NCBI GenBank assembly: GCA_034440635.1 | Contig: JAOTON010000044.1 | Location: 247,069-311,068, forward strand | Source: Lepas anatifera | Taxonomy: Eukaryota; Arthropoda; Thecostraca; Lepadidae | Length of the DNA stretch: 64,000 nucleotides | Reading direction: 5' to 3' | In this document: positions 1-12,442 of the stretch, piece after piece | Layout of the letters: each line of letters opens with the position of its first letter | How positions within the stretch are numbered: position 1 is the stretch's first letter | Position numbers and translations under genes: made by a program | The notes under the pieces: generated by a model | The model's database searches: none | Told to the model about the DNA's origin: nothing | Seen by the model: the letters and a program-made list of their open reading frames with translations, nothing else

Positions 1-1284
1 TTTTTTTTCAAAGTAGCTTTGTTCAAGGGCACATCATCAATATTTGGAAACAGCGAGCAGATAATTTCGTTACAAACGCTCGGTGCTGTATATGAAAGGG
101 AAAATATACGATCATTGATTGGAGAAAGCGGAATTTCAAAATGCTGAACCAGTCTAGTTATCCCTGGATTTTGACGACAGAAGAGTGAACCTACAGTAGG
201 AGGTGCCAAACCAGCAACAAAATTAGACATTATTATGATACTTTGTTCAGAAACCAAATCGGAAAACTTTAGGGATACCTAACCCTGAGAAAATACCATT
301 GTTATGATAAAAAATGGTTTCTTAGCAATAACTCTCCCTGTTCTTTTTGCAATTTGACAATTTTGTCGAGCTCGGATTCATAATTTGTTCCCCAAACAAT
401 TGCACTGTAATTTAGATGAGGTGATATAAATGCATTATACAGACACATAAGTTGAAAGGTTGAATGGTAGTGTTTTTCCCTGCTCATTATTCCCAAATTT
501 CGACTTATTTTGCAGGACAAAGATGTTATCTGTGAATCCCATTTGAGATTTTCATCTATCAGTATTCATAAACATTTAATCTGCTTCAGTCTGAGGATCC
601 TTACTTCATTTGTTCCTATGCCTATATCCACAACAGTGTTCCCAGGGTAAATTTGATAAATTCGATTTCGAGGCATTTAATGACAGTCTATTTGATTCAA
701 ACCATTTAGATGTTAACAAAAGAACCTTATTAATATTTTTGCAGTAGCTCATTTATACTATCTGCTGATATCAAAATGATCATATCGTCTGGAAAGAGGT
801 AAAATTTATAAAGATTAGTAATTCAATCAAGATCATTTATATGCATTAGAAATAGAAGCGGCCCAAGAATCGAACCTTGCGGTACTCTCATAACAACCGA
901 CATTGCATTTGATGTGGTGTTCCTAATGCCTGTTTGTTGGGTTCTGTTTGATAAGTATGAGCAAAGTATTTCATGAATTATTCCTTGAATCCCAATGCGT
1001 TGTATTTTGGCCAAAAGGATTTCGAAACTAACGGTGTCAAATGCCTCAGGTTCAAATTCAAATTTTCAGGTTCAAATATATTCCACAAGTGAAGCTTCTC
1101 TTTTCAAATGCTTATGTTATTTCATCATAAATAAGAACTGTGGGCATTAGGCTGTTTCACCTTTCACTCAAGATCAGGAATCCACTAGTACCCAAACTGT
1201 CCTGGTTCAGTTTGAGCGGTGATTCCGAAAACTAGATTAGTTTTTGCCGGAAATAAGTGCTAAGGATGGTGCAAAGGCAGTCTT
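1..1284 (-). pseudogene. Decayed LINE reverse transcriptase, C-terminal half
   Basis: This is the 3' half of a non-LTR retrotransposon ORF2, read on the minus strand and cut by the window edge. Reading from high to low coordinates, I see a QFGY-like RT motif near 1180-1215, the motif A segment EAFDTV at about 1025-1047, the motif B segment VPQGSILGPLLF at about 840-885, and the post-RT stretch with HLNYSAIVWG at about 375-410. A C-terminal stretch with YTAPSVCNEI runs to base 1. Stops and frameshifts interrupt it; for example a 20-bp local duplication near 1050-1085 breaks the frame just before motif A. The motif order suits a CR1/L2/jockey-like LINE, but the clade is not certain. The matching endonuclease half lies at 6031-6960, and the palindromic element at 1285-6030 separates the two. 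The border near 1285 is approximate. The copy is non-functional. Confidence 0.82.
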
Positions 1285-2324
1285 GTCTAGCATTTTCGCG
1301 TCTATGTCCATTTTTATCTTTAACCGCGAAAGTTTGTTACAAAGGGCAATATTTCTGGTGGAAAGACCTCATAAGGTTCTTGCAAGGTTAACAACATTGC
1401 TTTATATCTAGAAGTGACATTTCTTTTTGCTGCTACGGGAATTTGTGACATCATTAACCCATCACCACCTGGGGCTCGAGCCCCTCAGCTCGATTTTCAT
1501 GAATGATTCTAAGCCTGTCCAAATAAGAAGCGCGTCACTGTGGAGGCTTCTAGGGTGATCAAGTTTACAACCTATGACCCAACAATTGGCATCAGGCCTG
1601 GTCAGATCAACGAGTCATGACATCATTTGTAAACCCTATAAGGCGATTCTGTTCTTCTAAAATGAGGCTGGCAAAATAAGGGAGTGAGTATTTGGCTTCT
1701 AGAAAAGCTAGATAAAGTTTCTAAACAGCATTCGAAGCCTCGTTGAAACGAAGAATCAACAAGCCATCATTTGTTTTGGAGTCAGGTCAATACTAAGATC
1801 ACCAGGGGTGACCAAAGCTCACACACGGGATTTGAAATTGCTTTGGTCTTTAGATTTCCGAACACAATATAAATTCCTAAATTCTATTCATAGTAATGGC
1901 ATTTCCCGAGAATTCGACTGCTTTGCAAAATGGCCTTGAAAGGTCATTATCTGACTTCAACCTAAGGTCACAACATGCGACCTTACAAGGGTATGTCACA
2001 TACCATTTAAATCCATGTGCCAAAAAAAACACATTGATGTCTGTTGCTTTGTTTGGGGTCTTATGTGTCCCAAGTTATTACGGTTTTCTAAGTGGGTTAC
2101 ATGATGCAAATCCCGTAGTACGTCACCCTGGAGGGGCAGCTGACTCCGGCTTTAGGCTATGGCCGACTGAGGATTGGCAAGGAGAAATACTTTGGTATTA
2201 AAACAAATCCTTTTCTTTGGTTTCCTGTTTTCGTTCTTCTGCCATATTTTCGCAAAGGGCGATGTCTTAGCAGCCTCACCACAAAAACTCATCCGCAATT
2301 TTCTATTCGCAGATCTAACCCAGG

Positions 2325-3530
2325 TTAACCCTTGCCCCGGTGGCGGGTACGAGCCACCTTCGCCCTGGTGGGGGGGGGGGCTAAAAAAGACAACCCCCAC
2401 GATCTCAAAAACTAAGAGAGCTAGAAAAAGTGCAAAACGGCAATCGAAAGCTCTTCAAAAATGATATCGAAAATACTTCAGTCATTTTTCTTGTCAGGTC
2501 AATATCAAGGTCACCAGAGGTCAAGATAGGTCAAAATCGCTAATATGAGGTGTACTAAGAAAACCCCATATATCTCAGACATTATGATAGCTAGAAACAT
2601 TTTTCTAATACCATTCGAAAGCTCTTGAGTTGCTCTTTCATTGCAGTGGCATTCATTTTCGTGTCAGGTCAAAGTCTAGGGAGTTACAGGTCACTGAATG
2701 TTGGGCATATTCTTGGGAATGCCCATAGCCACCCGTGCATGAGGGCGTTTCTTTTTTCGCTAATAACTTCTAAAGCAAACAAGATACAGCCAAAGTTGAT
2801 GCACCGTTGCAATCCTCTCGTCAATACAAATCAAATGATATATTATATTGCTATCCCAGGTCAAATTTAAGAATTTGACCTGACCCAGGTCAACGGTCTG
2901 ACCCAACTTGACTTGGTATAGTCATGATGTATATCATTTGACTTGCAGTGACTATACAAACACTTTGGTGACAAAATAAAAGTTGTATCTTTGTTTATTC
3001 AAAATTTATAAACTTTAACACCAAAAATGCTTATTTGACCTAAGGTGACCTTTTAAAGGTCACAAGTCAAAATTTGTGGCATCAGCTTCAGAAATGGGCT
3101 AAGAGCAAGTCATAACCGATGTTTGAAGTTGATTCCATCCATACTTACTGAGAAAAGATCATTTCGTGATTTTCCCCATGTATTGACAATGGGGAGGTCA
3201 TGCTCTGCACATGACCTTAGGTCGCCAATATGAAAAATCCCGGAACAAATGTTGTAGCTCCTGGTGAGCCCAATATGTGGTATGAGTTTCAACTTGATCG
3301 ATTAACCTTTCTTTTAGTTATGCTGTCCTAAGCATTTTTGAGGTGAGGTCACTTCACCTGGCCTGGTGACCTGACCTGATATGACCTTGAGCTAAAATTT
3401 TCAGGAAAGGTGTAAAAATGATGAAGGAACAGCTAGACCAAGTTTGGCGGAGCTACGCGACGCCGTTTTTTGGTCACTTCGGAAAAACCCGAGGGGGTCT
3501 AAAAAGACCCCCCACCCGGGCGAAGGTTAA
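2325..3530. mobile_element. TTAA-flanked AGGTCA-rich MITE-like element (copy E)
   Basis: The element is bounded by TTAA at 2325-2328 and 3527-3530. Its ends are inverted: TTAACCCTTGCCCCGGTGG on the left, and TTAACCTTCGCCCGGGTGG as the reverse complement of the right. G-rich runs that can fold on themselves follow each end. The interior is crowded with AGGTCA/TGACCT. It has no coding capacity. It sits in the left arm of the palindromic element. The right arm, read in reverse, has a single uninterrupted TTAA at 4976-4979 at the matching place, which is an internal empty site. A 5'-truncated relative reaches the window end (63855-64000). TTAA duplication is typical of piggyBac and some Kolobok elements; superfamily is inferred only from that. 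Confidence 0.85.
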
Positions 3531-3817
3531 GACCTTAGGTACTTTTAGATTTCCATGACCAAAATAAAGGCTTTTGCTCTTGTCGTGCTGTGTTCTTGGC
3601 GACAAAAACAATTAATTTTAAAATTATTTCGATATGTTTTCATGCATGGGTATAATAAGAGTAAAATTAAAAATATTTATTTATTTATTTATTTTAGTAT
3701 TTCACATTGAAGCCGGTAAAACTATTAAGTTGCCCAAATCTTAGTTCTACAAGTTCCCATCTGATGTATTTTCAACCACTTGAAGCAGTCGAAAAAACAG
3801 CATGAAGTACTTGATTC

Positions 3818-4838
3818 TTAACACGCGCCCCGCTGGGGTCCCTGGCATGACGCACCATGGTGGGGGGGCGTTTTTCGCCCCCTTCGTATCTCATTTCCCA
3901 GAAAACCTAAAGGAAAATTATGGACAGCGTTCGAAAGCTCTTGACGAGAGAAAGAAAAATTATACGAAACATGTTTGTGTCAGGTCAATATTGAGGTTAG
4001 CAAAGGTCAAAGAAGGTTCCGTAGGCTTACAACAGGGCGGTGTACGCTTACCCCTCTAGATTTGTGCTCAGCAAAGCTACCGCAAATATTTATGGCATCA
4101 TTGGATTCTTCTCATCGTGGCGAATCGAATGCTGCGTAATATGACCTTGCTAGGTCAAACGGTGAAAATGACCTCACATTGAGCTAGTTTAAGGTCACGT
4201 GGTGACCTGGTATGACCATGTTGCATATCAATTGACTCCCCGTGACAATATAAGCACAATGCAAGCAAAATAGGAGCTTTATTTCAATTCAGTGAGACGT
4301 TATTGGCAAAACAATGACTGTATGTTCCTGTGACCTGGCATGACCTTTGAGAGGTCAGATAATCAAAAACTAAACTTTATGGTCAAGATTCTGGCAAGAA
4401 TACACGTTTTGAGGATTTTCAGGCTTATCTATCCTGGTTTTACCGAAAACAAGCCGTTTCTATTTTTCACCATAGACTTATAATAGGGTGACCAAACAAT
4501 TGACCTCATCTTAGGTCAACAGTATCAAAATTCCGAGATAACAGGTTTTTAGACCCTAATCATCTTATCATATGGTGAAAGTTTCAAAGTGATCGGTTGA
4601 CAGGTGTACCCTAGGCACTGCTTCAAACTCGTGATTTTGGGTTTTGAGGTCGGGTTACTTGATCTTGAATAGCTCCTTGACCTGACATGACCTGACCTAA
4701 AAAATTTGGTCAGGTGCGTAAAATTGATCAGGAATAAGGTAATATAAGTTTCGTTGTTCTTCGTCTCTTCGTTTTTGCGTTATCTGGGAAAAACCAGGAG
4801 GGATGAATTTTGCCCCCCTCCAGCGGGGCATGTGTTAA
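3818..4838. mobile_element. TTAA-flanked AGGTCA-rich MITE-like element (copy C)
   Basis: TTAA at 3818-3821 and 4835-4838 bound a 1.02-kb non-coding element. Its inverted ends are TTAACACGCGCCCCGCTGGGG on the left (20 of these bases shared inward) and TTAACACATGCCCCGCTGG as the reverse complement of the right. G-rich and C-rich hairpin-prone runs follow each end, and the interior is rich in TGACCT/AGGTCA. It is homologous end to end with copies at 52096-53109 and, in reverse orientation, 21788-23024. It lies at the loop side of the right arm of the 1285-6030 palindrome. Confidence 0.85.
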
Positions 4839-6030
4839 TGATAGCTATTATAATGCCCATAAATAGAAACAAATATAAATCATTTTTGAGAGTACTTGTA
4901 TTAGCCGCCAAGAAAAAGAACGACAAGAGCAAAAGCCTTTGGTTTGGTGACGGAAATCTAAAGGCACCAAGGAACTTAACTTGGCTTGATCGACTTGTGA
5001 ACGGAAAATTATGACTGAGATTTGATATGGTAAAACTGCTATAACATTGCCCTTTACGAAGGTAGGCAAAAAACAAGATCAGCAAGCCAGAGATAGGGAC
5101 CCGTTCGAATGCTAGAATATTCGTCCGTGATCATCCTCAGTTGGCAATAGCCTAAACACTGAGTCAGCTGCCCCTTCAAGGTGACGTACTACGATATTTG
5201 CACCATATGAAACCCACTTAGAAAACCCCTTTAAACTCGGGAACCCCGAAACCTGGAACAAAAAATAAACACCAGTGTGTTCCTCTAGACCGACGGATTC
5301 AAATGGTATGTGACATGCCCTTGTAAGGTCACATTACGATGTTGATCTTAGGTAGAAGTCAAATAATGACCTAAGTTAATTTTGCATATCAATCGAATCT
5401 TTGGAGAATGTCATTACTATGATGCTAGATTTGAGAAAGTATCTTGCTGCGCCCAAAAGTTATAGACAAAAGCAAGTTCGATTATCGTGACCATTGGTGA
5501 CCCCTGGTGGCCTTAATATTGACCTGGCTTCAAAACAAATTCTAATTTGAAGATGTATCGTTTCAGTGAGGTGTCAAATTATGTTTAGAAACTTGATCTA
5601 GCTTTTCTAGAAGCCGAGTTGCTACCGGGTTCTGCAAGTCTCATTTTAGAAGAACAGAACCGCCTCACGTGGGTTTAGGAAAGACGTCACAACTTGTTGA
5701 CCTGACCTGGCCTGATGCCCATTTCGGCCATAAGTTGTACAATTGATCACCCTAGAAGCCTCCACAGCGACGCACGTCTCATTTGGATAGGCTTAGAATC
5801 ATGCGTGAAAATCGAGGAGAAGGGGTCGACCCTCCCCCCAGACGGCGATGGGTTAATGACGTCACAAATTCCCATAGTAGCGTAGCATCAAAATGAATGT
5901 AACAGCTAAATATAAAACAATATCATTGACCTTGTAAGAGCCATATGAGGTCTTTCCACCAGAAATATTGTCATTTGTAACAAACATTCGTGAATAACGG
6001 AAAAATGGACATAAAGGCGAAAATGCTAAA

Positions 6031-6960
6031 CAATCAAGGTCAAAATTTGCCGGTGTGATCCATGCTTTGATTGGAGCCTTTCGTCTGCTAAACTTAAATG
6101 ATTTTGAAATTTTTTTATTCCTTGCTTGTATGTATCAACTAGCAGCCCACACGCCTGGTTTGGGTTGTCTATTGATTGAAAATTTTGATGTTTAGTGGCA
6201 AGGAATTAATTGAATCCTAGAATTTTGTTTTTCAAATACTTCAACAGTCTTTTTATCGAATTTGTGCCTGATTTGTCTTTCCTGTCGCAGTACAGCAAAG
6301 ATTGGCAAGTGATCGGAGACATCTTCATAATTAATTCCGGAAGAACAGACTTGATACATGTCTGTAGTAAGAAAGTTGTCGATCAAAGATTCATCCTGCT
6401 TTTGTATTCCGTTGGTTTAGAAATGAGAGGATGGTAATGATAAGCAGTAATGAGATTAAAAATTTCAGAGCAACCTTATCCCTGGGTAGTCTCAGAAAGT
6501 TAACATTAAAATCACCTGCAATCAGTGCTGTTGTACGTGTCCTGTCTAGTGTATGCACAATTTTCTACATCTCATCAGGGAAGGTACAAATATTTAGGTT
6601 TGGGTTTGTAGACTTCTCCAATGACGTAATTTTTCTTTGAATTTTCATCCCTTCAAAATATTTCAACGAAAGTAAATTCAGCTATGTTGCTTTCCAGGTC
6701 ATCTCTTCTTTTGGAATCAAGTTTTTTGCTTACATAACGGCAGTACGGCTTTCCTGGAAAGTCGGTCGAGTGGATGCGAACATATTATAATCAGGCAGTT
6801 CAAAATATGTTTCAATTTCCTTTATTAGCCAAGATTCTGCAACACAAACGATAGGCCATGGTATACCAGAGCTAAAAACAATATTCTTGATATCAAATTT
6901 GTTTTTGATAGACCAAGCATTAATGTGGAAGATTTATATACTTCCATAGGTGTTGACCGA
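6031..6960 (-). pseudogene. Decayed LINE endonuclease half
   Basis: On the minus strand this shows the start of the apurinic-like endonuclease domain (HINAWSIKNKFD near 6900-6930), VCVAESWL near 6830-6850, and a P-rich region with YNMFASTR near 6770-6790. The SDHLPIFAVL motif lies at about 6285-6320. It ends in the linker RRKAPIKAWITPANF at about 6045-6085, which precedes the RT domain in many LINEs. It joins logically to the RT half at 1-1284. About 100 residues between the linker and the first RT motif are missing or unrecognisable. Upstream on the minus strand a Pro/Ser/Thr-rich reading frame at 7591-7854 could be the tail of ORF1, but that is a guess. Confidence 0.8.
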
Positions 6961-9900
6961 AACAGGTATTTCATGATAACAATTTTTAGAAATTGATTCA
7001 AGCAATTTATCCAGAGGTCAAGAATCTCGCAACTCACCCACGCTCGTGGGTAGCCAAATCAGTTTCAAGGACAAGAACTTAGGTAGCCAACCATGGAGAA
7101 TTGCCGAGATCAAGATTTGCACTCACCAGCACAAAACAAGCATTTCCACGATCTTACCGCCACGTAAAAAGAACGATCCATAACATGACAATGCTACCTT
7201 GACTGATTTTAGGTAACATTATAACTATTCGTGAAAGACGATACAAATTAGTGACAAATAAGTTATACCTACTCACTTGCGTTATTTCACAGCTAAGTTA
7301 GAGATGGGCAGGTAAACACATCGGCAACGAAATTTACCCATGTAAAGCCATGAGAGAAAGGTACTCTAAATTGCGATGGCATACGAACGGTAATATTCAT
7401 TCTCTTATATGAGTTCACCATTTATTTTGAACAAAAAGAGGAAACTGTGAAGTCTATATCAGGATTCATAGTGAAACTACCCCGCATAAGATAGTAACTC
7501 CACTGCTTACGTTATACTTGAGGACTCGTTTCAAGGAATTAGAGATGGTCTGTTCGCCAGTCCGGCAAAGAAAATTACGATTAGGGACCTTCAGGTCACC
7601 ACTTGGGTAACCACAAAGTTTTGTGTTTTTGGCGCGCGAGTAGCGAAAAGAAAACAGTCAGACAGAAATACGCGTTGATGTTGAAGCTGCTGTGTGGGTG
7701 TGGGTTTGGTGCGGGAATTCGGAGAGGATGTCGAGGTGGTTGGTATGATATGAGGCTGTAGATTTTGACCTAAATCAGAATAGGTTTTGTTGCCAGTGGT
7801 AAACCCACCACCAATTCTTATATAGTATGCCGCAGCCAGAGAAACGTAGGACAAAGTGAAGTCTGCCAGATCTCAAAAGCCCAGGAGAGTTGTGTGGTTT
7901 TGAGGGTGTCAATTATAGGACACATTTCAATCAAGTTTATGTGTTACATCCAAACCGTAGACCTGCGGAGATGAGAGTTGCAAGTTCTGGCTTTGCACCT
8001 AGAAAAATATATGCTGTTTGGTGCCCATGAAGTCAGGTAAACTTCGGTTAGACTTTGTCAGGTAAACTTTGATGCCTACGTAAGTCAATTTTATCAAATC
8101 AACCTTAAAAAATTGTGATGATTCTACAAAAGTTTCCATGAAGCAGATGAACGTGGTGATGCTCATTGATCTGCTTCAATCTTTCTAGGATTTGCTGGAT
8201 AATGGTTTTGGTATTGGGAGTTACTTTTCCTCTGGCTGAGTACCTATATTTGGTTGCAGGCATTGGAGATATTTACATTATATGTATTATTTAAAAAAGG
8301 AAATCAAATGTATCCTTCAAGTAGCTTAAGTCTAAGCATGCTGACTGCTACAGTCAAATGGTGATTGCCATCTTAGCGATGATGATCTAAGCAATGATTG
8401 ATCATAGCAAGCAGTTGCAGTAAGGGTACCAGACTCTGATAGCACATATTATTTTTCATGTCTTTTTGTATTAGGTATTTGCTAATATTTTGGACTGATT
8501 AATATGCACAGCTAATGGACACATGTTTGTATTACAGCACACACAATTTGTAATCACTGCACATATACTTAACCTTTCGCTGATTGGTACTAAGAGTATG
8601 CTATATGTAATTCATTAGTCTCAAAATCACTGTACATTCATTTCCTTTTATACTTTCACCTATTGAGAGTAAATTTCTACTCATTAAGACATATTTTCTG
8701 GGAGCAATGTAAAAATTCAGTTCACGCAAAAGTTTATTTCACTTCAGGAAGCCATGTTGGTTGCATCAAGGATTTGTGGGTAGCCAACCTGAGATGTTGT
8801 TGACTTCTGAATTTATCATCCTCAGTCAATTCATCAGAAAAACAAAATTCAAACGGATTGCGAAGGTCACTTTCTGTACTCATTTAAGAGGTGGTTCTAC
8901 TACAAAAAATAACTGAAAATACTAGGAAAATGTGCTAAAAGATATTAAAGAAAATTCATAAGGCAAGTATTTTGGTGCGATACGCTATATTTAAGAGACA
9001 TAAGATACCAAAAAAGTGATTTTTTAATTGAACTCTAAGTGAGTAAGAAAGAAACGTGTATTTCATCTTTGTGGCTCAAACAGAGTTGAGAAAGTAAAAC
9101 ACGACTGAAATACCATGAACTAGCAGCTTTCACTTCATAGGCACTCATGTTTACATGAAAGATCTACACGACGCATATAAGAACATAGATTTGAGCTTTC
9201 CCAGGACATCGCCTGCATCAACGTGCAAGTCAGCTTCTCTGTGTCTCACGAGACTTAAAAGGTAGGAGGCTCCACAAGATACATCAAAGGCCCGACAAGC
9301 AGAAAGATGCAAGCTAGACAATCGTAACATTTTGCACTAGGACATCTTTCGGTATTCCCATCTCTCACCTCAATGGGCCGTCGAGAACTCCTGATTCGTC
9401 CTTTCAGCAGCTGCTCCCATCTGTTCAGCTCTGTCCCTTCAGCACACAAATGCTGTATAGACCATTTAAATGATCTCCCTTGAACTCCTCACTTGCCTCA
9501 CCCCCAATGAAAAAAGCCAAATGAATATTTTAACGGCCGAAAAAACTGTCATTTAGAGTTCCCAGTGCTGAGATTAAAACGGATAAAAGTGGTATAAGGT
9601 ACCCGTTTTCTTTACATCACAGTTCTCACGTTCCCCGACAGTAGAGCAAAGTGAGTCCAATAGCGCAGTGGCACACTCATCTGTTGCCTGCCTGGGAGCT
9701 CAAAGTAAAGTGAAAAGTCACATTCGTTAGAATGGCGGCAGGGAGAAAGGCAAAAGCGTGAGTAACATGCCCACACTGTGAGCAGCCCACAGCTTTCTGT
9801 GAGGTAGTGTTACCCATAATATCGTAAAAGAGGCACACTGACCTTTATCATTGGATCGCCATTTCAGATCTGGAGTTTGTGCTACGGTGGCCTGTGGCAC

Positions 9901-10059
9901 ATGGGGCCTGAGCTAATTGCTTACTATCCAAACATTAGTTGTATGGAATGATAATATGGGATTTGACTCCACAACATTTTTTGTTTGGCTCACCAATGCG
10001 GAGCCACCTCACTTCAATGGTGAAAACAAACAGGCATAAAGGACATCATTCACGCAAAA
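6961..10059. other. Stretch without recognised genes
   Basis: I find no convincing exon, RNA gene or transposon end here. The sequence is AT-rich and of ordinary complexity. The minus-strand frame at 7591-7854 (PTTSTSSPNSRTKPTPTQQ) may be a LINE ORF1 tail. AGGTCA motifs, abundant on both sides, are rare here. Confidence 0.5.
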
Positions 10060-10061
10060 CA

Positions 10062-10395
10062 ACCCCGGCCTGTGGTCAGGGCTAACGCCCCACCGGCGCA
10101 GGAGAGCCGCATGACAATGTGCTGAAAGCAAACCATATTTCGTTCTTAATGTATCTCTTCATAAGCCTGTAAGTCAGTTGTATAATTCTTTTCTATGAAA
10201 TAACCAATAAAGAATACGTGGTCACCCCCGGGCTCGAGCCGAGCACCCCTGATCACGAGACAGGGTCTCTAACCACCAGATCCCGTGGCACACCATGCCT
10301 CCCCCCACTAGCCCTACACCTGTGACCCGTCTGCAGGTCACTGATCAGTAAAGTTCAGCTGACGAAGCCGTGACCTGGGCGCCGGGTGTTGGTCA
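10062..10395 (-). repeat. Direct repeat with tRNA-like segment, copy 1
   Basis: About 335 bp, repeated in the same orientation at 11545-11885. On the minus strand, positions 10294-10220 look tRNA-derived. There is an A-box-like GATCTGGTGGTTAGAG and an anticodon-arm-like stem CCCTG/CAGGG. The T arm is CTCGG-CTCGAGC-CCGGG, with the 7-base loop expected of a B box. The acceptor ends do not pair, so this is not a working tRNA. A tRNA-derived SINE or a locally duplicated block are both possible. Confidence 0.6.
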
Positions 10396-10579
10396 TCAAT
10401 CTTCAGTAGGTTTTTGCTCGCGTCAGACATACCGCGTATTCACGGAATAAATATTGTCGGACCTGTTCAATTTTTTTCTTTAGCTGGCGGTTGTTGCCTA
10501 TTCAAACGGACACAAATTTCAAGTTCGTAGCTTAAGACGTAAAAATTAGAAAAAAACAGAAAAAGTTTTCTCCAAAATA

Positions 10580-11430
10580 TTAACACGCGCATTGACGGGG
10601 GGCGGGTACCCGCCCCCCCTCGGGTTTTTCGGAGATAGTAGAAAAACGGCGGCGCGTAGCGCCGCCGTACTTGGTATACCTTTTCCCTCATCATTTTTAC
10701 AACTTCTGTGAAAATTTTAAGGTTAGGTCATCTCAGGTCAGGTCACCAGTACAGGTCAAGTGACCCGACCTCAAAAAAAGTTTAAGATAACATAAGTCGG
10801 AGGAGGGTGAACTTATCCGATTGAAACTCATATCACATAATGGCCCCACCAAGTTCTCTAAAATATGTTCCGGTATTTTTGATATCGATGACCTAAGGTC
10901 AGGTACGAGGCATGACCTCTCCATTGGAAATACATGGGAAAAATGGTTTTTACGGAATAACTCAGTAACGGATGGTGATAGAGCATTTATTTTAGCTGCA
11001 TTAGACTCGCCTAGGCTTTGCGGTTCTAATGATATGCATTTTATATAATTTGACCCTGACCTGACCTCAGGTCAGGTCAAATCTTTGATTTGACCTAGCA
11101 AGGTCAAATTATATATCATTCGATTCGGCTTGCTAAGAGGATTCATATAGTTTAAGTCGTTTTGCTCTATCTTTACTTGTTCAGATGTAATGGCCGAAAA
11201 AAACTGAATTTACATGTTATCCCTATGACGGGGATGTTTTGACCTCTCGTGACCTTAAATGTGACCTGACAAAAAAATGGTTCAAATTTTTTCGATGGAG
11301 AAGTGGATGGGCAGCCTAACGCCGTTTACCGGTTTTCGCTACCTACCGTGGTTCTCGAGATCTTAGGGGGCGGGTACCCGCCCCCCGTCAATGCGAAGGT
11401 GGCTCAGACCCCCGTAAATGCGCGTGTTAA
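10580..11430. mobile_element. TTAA-flanked AGGTCA-rich MITE-like element (copy B, uninterrupted)
   Basis: TTAA at 10580-10583 and 11427-11430 bound 851 bp. The ends are inverted: TTAACACGCGCATTGACGGG on the left and TTAACACGCGCATTTACGGG as the reverse complement of the right. Both are followed by the palindromic GGGCGGGTACCCGCCC. The interior includes, at 11057-11079, a near-perfect palindrome of two overlapping TGACCT copies, one C, and two overlapping AGGTCA copies. There is no coding capacity. It is the uninterrupted sister of the element at 21189-23246; a short, reverse-oriented relative is at 53465-53830. Confidence 0.87.
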
Positions 11431-11544
11431 ACCATTTTGGATTTCGACTTCAGGCTTAAGTTTGGGTGTCTGACGTACGAGGGCTATCATCCTACAACAT
11501 TGCAAAGCTCTGGCATCAATTCTCCAGGACAGACAGACAACGAC

Positions 11545-11885
11545 AGCAACCTTGGCCGGTGGCCAGGGCTAATGCCCGACCGGAGCAGGAGAGCCGTATG
11601 ACAATGTGGTGGAAGCAAACCATATTTACTTCTAAATGTATCTTTTCATAAGCCTTTTATTTAGTTTTATCATTCTCTCCTTTGAAGAACTAATAAAAAG
11701 TTGGCAGTCAACCCCAGATTCAAAACGGGGGTTCCTGAACACGAGACGAGGTCACTAATCACTAGACCACCGCGCTCCACTAGATCTCCTCCCACTAGCC
11801 CTACCTACACCTGTGACCCGTCTGGAGGTCAGTGGCCGGTAAAATTCAACTGACGATGCCGTGACCGTGTCGCCGGGTGCTGTGT
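11545..11885 (-). repeat. Direct repeat with tRNA-like segment, copy 2
   Basis: Second copy of the block at 10062-10395, diverged but alignable throughout. The minus strand at about 11790-11715 carries GGTGGTCTAGTGATTAGTGA, close to the D-arm/A-box region of Glu/Asp tRNAs, and a degenerate B box (GTTTTGAATCT). Between the two copies lies a TTAA element (10580-11430). Confidence 0.6.
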
Positions 11886-12442
11886 TCTTACAGAAAAGAC
11901 ACGGTATAAAGTCGCCTAGAAGACGAACCAATTATATTATATTATATCACCATTATATTGGCCAGACATTACTTGTACTAGCGAACCAGGACGCTAGGCT
12001 AGCTAGATGCCAAATTTCATCTATTTCCATTTATTCTAGGGGCTTGAAACCATGGTAAGAAACAAAGATGTCCCGAGAAATTTAACACTTTGAAATACAT
12101 TTTTGGACAAATTACTCGAAAGCCGTTAGAGATAGGTGGGTAAGGTAAGTGAGTGAAATGACAGCAACTAACTTTTCTTTTCAGCCATGTCAATTTTCAG
12201 CTTGTGGGTGACATGAGTTCGGAACCAGGAAGATGTAAGTAAAAAACATTTTACTCAAACTCTATTTATGCCTATAAAACAAGTAATCAAATATCACAAT
12301 TTGCATATCAAAATATGATCAGGCTGAAAAATGTTCTTTCGTTATGTTAAATGAAAAATTAAATCGGTCAATAAGATTGCAAGATATTAATATTGAAATT
12401 AAATAAGCAAAAATGCAGTCTTCCGGAAGAACGGTAAAAACT
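11886..12442. other. Stretch without recognised features
   Basis: AT-rich non-coding sequence between the tRNA-like repeat and the next palindromic element. I see nothing I can name. Confidence 0.4.

Larger units (their letters stand above)
1285..6030. mobile_element. Long-inverted-repeat (foldback) element inserted in a LINE
   Basis: The two ends are imperfect inverted copies of each other. The plus strand from about 1287 (CTAGCATTTTCGCG) matches the reverse complement of the sequence ending near 6030 (TTAGCATTTTCGCC). The match continues inward to about 3660 on the left and about 4840 on the right, once the nested element at 2325-3530 is set aside. Each arm is then roughly 1.2 kb with a short loop, so the original element was about 2.5 kb and almost entirely palindromic. 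Two TTAA elements (2325-3530 and 3818-4838) sit inside. I see no transposase ORF. The element splits a LINE between its endonuclease and RT parts. A related arm fragment lies at 56440-56790. I could not define the terminal bases or target duplication, so superfamily is open. Confidence 0.82.

Noticed and set aside
10219..10294. Functional tRNA gene on the minus strand
   Set aside because: T arm and anticodon-like stem are present but acceptor ends do not pair and the anticodon loop is not 7 bases.
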